This document shows, in pieces, positions 59,756 to 64,000 of a stretch of DNA of 64,000 bases. Both the position numbers and the translations under genes were made by a program. Within the stretch, counting starts at the first letter, position 1. Each line of letters opens with the position of its first letter. Below the pieces are notes generated by a model that was not told where the DNA came from, did not search any database, and saw nothing but the letters and a program-made list of their open reading frames with translations. Origin of the DNA: JALOAT01 sp041685115 (GTDB taxonomy: Bacteria > Pseudomonadota > Gammaproteobacteria > Thiohalomonadales > Thiohalomonadaceae); contig JAWLGK010000007.1 in the NCBI GenBank assembly GCA_041685115.1, positions 1 to 64,000 on the forward strand. The letters are read 5' to 3'.

Positions 59756-60244
59756 ATGCTGAAACGCCTCGATTCGCCCCTGTTCGACCAGCTCACCGCA
59801 CGCGCCCGCGGCGCGGCGCGCGGTCGCGCCAACGAGAACCTGCATGCGGGCCCGGACGACCCGGTGCAGCGTTTTCTGAACGCCATCGAACCGGGCAGCT
59901 ACGTGCGCCCGCATCGTCACACCGAGCCGCCCAAGTGGGAGCTGTTCGTGACCCTGTCGGGCGCCGCCGTGGTGCTCACCTTCGACGAGGGCGGCAGCGT
60001 GCTCGGCCGTGAGCAGGTGGCGGCGGAGGGTCCGCTGCGCGGCCTGGAGATCGCGCCAGGCGTGTGGCACACCATCGCCGCGCTCGTTCCCGGGACGGTG
60101 CTGCTGGAGCTGAAGCCCGGCCCCTATCAGGCCACCTGCGACAAGGACTTCGCCCCCTGGGCGCCGCGCGAGGGCGATGCGGCCACGGCGACGTTCGCCC
60201 GCCGTCTGCTCACGGCACGTCCGGGCGAACGTTTCGGCGCCTGA
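59756..60244 (+). CDS. WbuC-family cupin
   Basis: A 162-residue cupin-fold metalloprotein of the WbuC type. Metal-binding motif 1 is SYVRPHRHTEPPKWELFV, motif 2 is PGVWHTI. WbuC genes occur in O-antigen loci and elsewhere; the function is not settled. It is divergent from the FadL gene and 54 bp ahead of terC. Confidence 0.88.
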   Translation: MLKRLDSPLFDQLTARARGAARGRANENLHAGPDDPVQRFLNAIEPGSYVRPHRHTEPPKWELFVTLSGAAVVLTFDEGGSVLGREQVAAEGPLRGLEIAPGVWHTIAALVPGTVLLELKPGPYQATCDKDFAPWAPREGDAATATFARRLLTARPGERFGA

Positions 60245-60298
60245 TGCCCGTGGCATAATTGCGCCCCCGGGTGCCCTGCCCCTTTCTCCTCAAGACCC

Positions 60299-61033
60299 AT
60301 GGAATTCCTTCTCGACCCGCAGATCTGGGCCAGCCTTCTCACGCTTACCGCACTGGAGATCGTGCTCGGCATCGACAACCTGGTGTTCATTTCCATCATT
60401 TCCTCGCGCCTGCCTGCCCATCAGCAGGCGGCGGCGCGTCGCGGCGGCCTCGCCCTGGCCGTGGTCACGCGCCTCATGCTGCTGGCCACCATCGCCTGGC
60501 TGGCGGGCGTCACGGCGCCGCTGTTCCACCTGGGCGAACACCCGGTCTCGCTGCGTGACATCGTGCTGCTGGCGGGTGGCCTGTTCCTGCTCGCCAAGGG
60601 CACCACGGAGATCCACGCCACCGTGGAAGGCGTGGAAGAAGAAATGCGTGAAGTGAAGGTGAGCAGCTTCGGCTGGGTGATCGTGCAGATCGCCATCCTC
60701 GATATCGTGTTCTCCCTGGACAGCGTCATCACCGCCGTGGGCATGGCCCAGCACCTGCCCGTGATGGCTGCGGCCATCATCATCGCGGTGATCATCATGA
60801 TCTTCGCCGCCGAGCCGCTCAGCCGCTTCATCAACGAGCACATCTCCATCAAGATGCTGGCGCTCAGCTTCCTCATCCTGGTGGGCATGGCGCTGGTGGC
60901 CGAGGGTGCTGGCTTCCACGTGCCGAAGGGTTATCTCTATTTCGCGATCGCCTTCTCCACGGGCGTCGAGGCGCTCAATCTCGTCGCCCACAAGCGACGC
61001 CGCTCACGCGCGGTGCCCGAAGCGGCCAACTAG
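60299..61033 (+). CDS. TerC-family integral membrane protein
   Basis: A 244-residue protein with seven or so membrane helices. Signature segments are ALEIVLGIDNLVFISII and ILDIVFSLDSVITAVGM, each with membrane Asp residues. TerC proteins have been linked to metal (Mn) export and metallation of secreted proteins. It lacks the CBS/CorC extensions of the larger relatives. Confidence 0.92.
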   Translation: MEFLLDPQIWASLLTLTALEIVLGIDNLVFISIISSRLPAHQQAAARRGGLALAVVTRLMLLATIAWLAGVTAPLFHLGEHPVSLRDIVLLAGGLFLLAKGTTEIHATVEGVEEEMREVKVSSFGWVIVQIAILDIVFSLDSVITAVGMAQHLPVMAAAIIIAVIIMIFAAEPLSRFINEHISIKMLALSFLILVGMALVAEGAGFHVPKGYLYFAIAFSTGVEALNLVAHKRRRSRAVPEAAN

Positions 61034-61106
61034 CCCCCGAAACTGTGAGACAGTGCAGGGACGCACTGGCGGGCCGGACCTAGCATGCGCTCCACCCCCG
61101 GAGGGC

Positions 61107-61418
61107 ATGATGGACAGAAAGCCAAAGCGGCAAGAACTCGTAGCACTGGAATATCTGGTCAGCAGTGCCTGTAATTTCCTGGTGGAACTGCACGAAGATA
61201 CCGCCGGTGAATTTCACTTCGAACCGGCCGACGGCAGCATCGCCCACGGTGTCGGCGAGTTCGACCTGGGTCAGCGCTTCTGGTCCATGTACAACCCCAA
61301 GCATTTCTCCGACCCGTTCCAGGCGGCCATCATGTTCGTGAACGCCTTTCGGGTGTGGGAAAGCAAGATGAAGGAAGTGGAAGGCACCGAACACAACGCC
61401 GACCGCATCCTGCACTGA
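61107..61418 (+). CDS. Hypothetical protein, 103 residues
   Basis: A soluble protein beginning MMDRKPKRQELVALEYLVSSA with GGAGGG upstream. It is acidic and aromatic-rich in the second half (QRFWSMYNPKHFSDPFQAAIMF). I do not recognise it. It lies between terC and a SemiSWEET gene on the same strand. Confidence 0.65.
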   Translation: MMDRKPKRQELVALEYLVSSACNFLVELHEDTAGEFHFEPADGSIAHGVGEFDLGQRFWSMYNPKHFSDPFQAAIMFVNAFRVWESKMKEVEGTEHNADRILH

Positions 61419-61453
61419 TCGACTACCCTTGGCGCACGCTTCGAAAAGGCGCC

Positions 61454-61711
61454 ATGGACATTACCACCACCCTCGGCCTCGTCGCCGGCAGCCTCACCAC
61501 GCTCGCCTTCGTTCCCCAGGTGGTGAAGATCTGGCGGACGCGCTCCGCCGACGACATCTCCACCATCATGTTCCTGCTGTTCAGCACCGGCGTGTTGCTG
61601 TGGCTGCTGTACGGCATCGCCCTGAACGCCCTGCCCGTCATCGTCGCCAACGGCATCACCCTGGTGCTCGCCGTCTTGGTGCTGGTGCTGAAGTTCCGCT
61701 TCCGTCGCTGA
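61454..61711 (+). CDS. SemiSWEET family transporter
   Basis: An 85-residue protein with three membrane helices (a single triple-helix bundle). The conserved PQ motif is visible in FVPQVVKIWRTRSADDIS, and the later GIALNALPVIVANGI is typical of SemiSWEETs, which dimerise to move sugars. It is close behind the hypothetical gene. Confidence 0.9.
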   Translation: MDITTTLGLVAGSLTTLAFVPQVVKIWRTRSADDISTIMFLLFSTGVLLWLLYGIALNALPVIVANGITLVLAVLVLVLKFRFRR

Positions 61712-61726
61712 ACGCCTGCGTTGCTC

Positions 61727-62698
61727 TCAGCTATCCGGCAACGGCTGACGGGCGGTTCGGCGCACGGCGTTGAGGGTATCCAGATAAACAGGTCCACCGT
61801 CCAGCACCACGGCGCGCTCGGCCAGCGGCAGCGCCTCCGCGGCGCGCCCCTGCTCGGCGAGCAGTTGCGCGAGATTGTTGAGGGCGGGGGGATAGTCGGG
61901 GGCGAGGGACAAGGCCCGGCGCCAGGCCTGTTCCGCCGCGGTGAACGCCCGGAGGCCGTACTCCGCATTGCCGAGGGCCAGCCAGGCGGTGGCGTTGGCG
62001 GGCCAGCGCGCCGCGGCGGCTCGATAGGCCGTGCGCGCGAGGGCGACTTGGCCGAGCTGCTCGAAGGCCGCCACGCTGCGCAGGAACGCCTCGGCCGTGG
62101 CGGTCTTCGGGACCTGCGCGGGCGGCAGGGTGACCAATGCCCAGCGTCCGCCGCGCGCCCAGGTTCGCTCGAAGGTGTCCATGGCCACCACGCGACGCCG
62201 TTCCCGGCCCGAGCGCAGCACAACCACCTGCTCGCTCAGGTCGAACCCCACCACCACCGCGTAATGCCAGCGCGGATACCAGTCCAGGGCCAGGTTCTGC
62301 AGCACCAGCACCGGGTGGCCGGCGCTCACTTCCGCGAGCAGGTCCGAAAGGCGCGGCGCCAGCACGTAGGGCAGCTGCCCCTGGCGGCGCGCGGCGGCGA
62401 TGAGCTCCGGCTGCAAACTGCCCGCTCGGCCCGGGATGAAGACCTGCGGCGTCAGGGCGTCCGGGTGGACCGCGGCGCCGGCGTGGGTCAACACCATCGC
62501 CAGGGCGGCCGGACCGCACTGGAAGGTCTCCTGGGGGAAAAATGGTGTTGCGGCGATTTCCGAGTGCACCGGCAACTGCGCGGGCGGCCCGGTCAGGAGC
62601 TCACGTGTCTGCGGTGCGCCGGCACAACCGGCCAACAGCGCCACGAGAAGCAGCACCCACGGAGGCCGACGGCGTGGCGCCCAGGGCAAGGACTTCAC
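61727..62698 (-). CDS. C39-like cysteine peptidase lipoprotein with TPRs (PA2778-like)
   Basis: A 323-residue lipoprotein: GTG 62698 gives a signal peptide with lipobox LLAGC. The peptidase-like domain has Cys in FQCGPAALAMVL and His in WHYAVVVGFD. The C-terminal third forms TPR helices (AWLALGNAEYGLRAF, ALNNLAQLLAEQG). Its start overlaps the upstream MIP18-family stop (GTGA), implying coupling. Its substrate is unknown. Confidence 0.85.
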   Translation of the reverse strand: MKSLPWAPRRRPPWVLLLVALLAGCAGAPQTRELLTGPPAQLPVHSEIAATPFFPQETFQCGPAALAMVLTHAGAAVHPDALTPQVFIPGRAGSLQPELIAAARRQGQLPYVLAPRLSDLLAEVSAGHPVLVLQNLALDWYPRWHYAVVVGFDLSEQVVVLRSGRERRRVVAMDTFERTWARGGRWALVTLPPAQVPKTATAEAFLRSVAAFEQLGQVALARTAYRAAAARWPANATAWLALGNAEYGLRAFTAAEQAWRRALSLAPDYPPALNNLAQLLAEQGRAAEALPLAERAVVLDGGPVYLDTLNAVRRTARQPLPDS

Positions 62699-63012
62699 TC
62701 CGACGGAGCAAGCCGACGGCGCATCGCGTCGGACATCATCGCCGGTTCCCAGCGCGGCTCCGCGAGCACCGACACCTCCACCTGGCTGGCCTCCGGGAGC
62801 GCCGCCCGCAGCGTGTCGCGCACCTGCAAGGCCAGCGCGTCGGCGGCGGCCGAACCGGGCCGCGGACTGGTCATATTCACATGGATGTAACCGGCCTCGC
62901 CGATCCATACCTCGTACACCAGGCCCAGCTCCACCACGTCCGCACCCAGTGAAGGCTCCTGCACCTGCCGCAGCAGGCGCTGCACGTCATCGGCCGAGGG
63001 ACTGACTATCAC
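62695..63012 (-). CDS. MIP18-family iron-sulfur assembly-like protein lacking Cys
   Basis: A 105-residue protein of the MIP18/PaaD fold. GTG 63012 is preceded by GGAGGA at ideal spacing; the longer frame to 63186 has no family match. Family segments are VQEPSLGADVVELGLVYEVWI and EPRWEPAMMSDAMRRRL. The usual Cys in the TxxGCP region is replaced by MTSPRPG, and the protein has no Cys at all, so cluster transfer is doubtful. Confidence 0.8.
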   Translation of the reverse strand: MIVSPSADDVQRLLRQVQEPSLGADVVELGLVYEVWIGEAGYIHVNMTSPRPGSAAADALALQVRDTLRAALPEASQVEVSVLAEPRWEPAMMSDAMRRRLAPSE

Positions 63013-63324
63013 GACGCTCCTCCCAAGCGTGTCGCACACGCGACGGTAATCTGCAAAGCATGGCAGCTGTGCCGCCCGCATGCCGCCCGCCCCCGAGGTT
63101 CTCCTATTCCTCGGCGAAAACCCGGCGGAGGTACTGAACTTTTTGCACGGAACCGATTCAATAGGAGCGCGAGCCTCGTCCTGCAACCGCGGGATCGTTC
63201 ACAGCGCCGTAACACGCAGGCTCGACAATGCAACGCACCGTTCGTGACCGCCTTCACTTCAGGAATGCGACCACGGACCTATCATGTAATAGACGAAAGG
63301 AAACTAGCTCAGAGGAAAACCAAC

Positions 63325-63540
63325 ATGGACAAACGAACCGAAAAGCACCCGTCGCTGCTCGACGACATGGTGGAGACTTGGCTGGCTGACTGGTCGAGCC
63401 TGCGCCTGTACCTGCGCCAGCGCCGCATCGGCCGCCCCGCCGACGACACCCTCGACACCCTGCTCGCGGAAGTCCTGCGCACCAAACTGCCACGCCATTC
63501 CGACGTGCGCGGCGCCATGCGCTATCTCGTATCCCGCTGA
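63325..63540 (+). CDS. Hypothetical protein, 71 residues
   Basis: A small soluble protein (MDKRTEKHPSLLDDMVETWL onward) with an AGAGGA Shine-Dalgarno. It is Arg/Leu-rich. I do not recognise it. Its 3' end overlaps the convergent gene by 19 bp. Confidence 0.6.
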   Translation: MDKRTEKHPSLLDDMVETWLADWSSLRLYLRQRRIGRPADDTLDTLLAEVLRTKLPRHSDVRGAMRYLVSR

Positions 63541-63998
63541 TCCGGCGCTGCGTCCAGCAGCCGCCGGAAGGCCTTGATCACGCCCCACAGAAACAGCAGC
63601 GGCAACGCGACCGTCTGCACCACGAACACCACGGTCAGGTTGACGATCTGCTCGCTCACGTCCGCCGCTGCCGCCTGGTAGCGCTCCACGTAGGCGCCCA
63701 CGTCCACTGCGGCCGCCGCCGCGTCATACCAGCGCTTCGCCTTGTCCACCACCGATTCATCCGCGGGCGGTTCCAGGTGGGCTGCCGTGCCGCTGTTGAT
63801 ACGAGCGATGGCGTCGGCGGCCTGCCCGATGGCCTGAGTGGACGCCTCATAGCGCTCGGCCAGGAACAATGCATAAATCCCCTCGCTGCCAAAGGCCACC
63901 GCGGGCACCGCGAAGCGCAGCAATGCCATGGCGAGCGTCAAACGCAGCAGCCGGTTCCGCCAGGGCGAGGCGGACAGCCGCGGCCTCCACAGGAACAT
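63522..63998 (-). CDS. Hypothetical membrane protein, possibly partial at the right edge
   Basis: A protein of at least 158 residues with hydrophobic segments near the N-terminus (LLRLTLAMALLRFAVPAVAF) and C-terminus (IVNLTVVFVVQTVALPLLFLWGVIKAF). The middle is Ala-rich and helical. The ATG at 63998 is two bases from the window edge, so a more upstream start is possible. Not recognised. Confidence 0.6.
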   Translation of the reverse strand: MFLWRPRLSASPWRNRLLRLTLAMALLRFAVPAVAFGSEGIYALFLAERYEASTQAIGQAADAIARINSGTAAHLEPPADESVVDKAKRWYDAAAAAVDVGAYVERYQAAAADVSEQIVNLTVVFVVQTVALPLLFLWGVIKAFRRLLDAAPDQRDTR

Positions 63999-64000
63999 CA

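Noticed and set aside
58340..60244. A 634-codon plus-strand frame
   Set aside because: It is antisense to the FadL gene; only the last part (59756-60244) is a real gene, the WbuC cupin.

Overview
The window looks like the chromosome of a GC-rich, chemolithoautotrophic gammaproteobacterium, probably a sulfur oxidiser. It encodes both a form I RubisCO (cbbL/cbbS, form IAq-like because cbbQ/cbbO follow it and no carboxysome genes are seen) and a form II RubisCO (cbbM), and each is near its own CbbQ/CbbO activase pair. Coq7, an SpeD with the E. coli-type cleavage site, a CRP/Vfr orthologue, a Tad pilus locus and an ETHE1-type persulfide dioxygenase fit a gammaproteobacterium. I cannot name the genus from sequence alone.

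Layout. 1-425: four tandem promoters of rRNA-P1 type pointing off the left edge. 0.4-9.2 kb: housekeeping genes (usp, tRNA-Gln, rpsI-rplM with a terminator in its leader, ABC-2 exporter, hydrolase, thin ferredoxin, GlcF-like protein, coq7, speD, an OsmC-like gene, crp). 9.2-17 kb: an rpe-gph-trpE-trpG-trpD-trpC run on the minus strand, invaded by a GxxExxY nuclease gene, an MFS pump and several GCGGAGG-type inverted repeats. 17-31.5 kb: a CopD-like membrane gene, then a complete flp-tad pilus locus with CRP-type operators ahead of flp, ending in a large PAS-GGDEF protein with a degenerate EAL domain. 31.6-32.6 kb: tandem array of 203-bp composite palindromic repeats. 32.6-43.7 kb: djlA, copA with a 23-residue hydrophobic peptide gene, radical SAM, nitronate monooxygenase, HPP protein, an FNR/DNR-box-controlled hemerythrin-DUF2249-membrane protein operon, persulfide dioxygenase, TauD-like dioxygenase and a Spy-like protein.

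43.7-58.3 kb is the CO2-fixation region, all on the minus strand. In transcriptional order it runs: two paralogous unknown genes, cbbL, cbbS, a nine-unit palindromic array, cbbQ1, cbbO1, a third paralogue of the unknown family, cbbM, a periplasmic DNA ligase gene, cbbQ2, cbbO2 and a c-type cytochrome. Members of the unknown 133-137 residue family therefore sit directly ahead of both RubisCO genes, and I rate this family as the best candidate for an undescribed RubisCO-linked factor. No cbbR is present. 58.3-64 kb holds a FadL porin, a WbuC cupin, TerC, SemiSWEET, a C39-like peptidase lipoprotein, a MIP18-family protein and small hypotheticals.

A second theme is palindromic repeats. Three families (GCGGAGG arms, CGTAGGTCACGTT palindromes, CACGGGG arms) occupy many gaps, including gaps inside the trp and cbb operons. 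One GCGGAGG pair encloses the GxxExxY PD-(D/E)XK nuclease gene, an arrangement resembling an autonomous element with MITE-like relatives.
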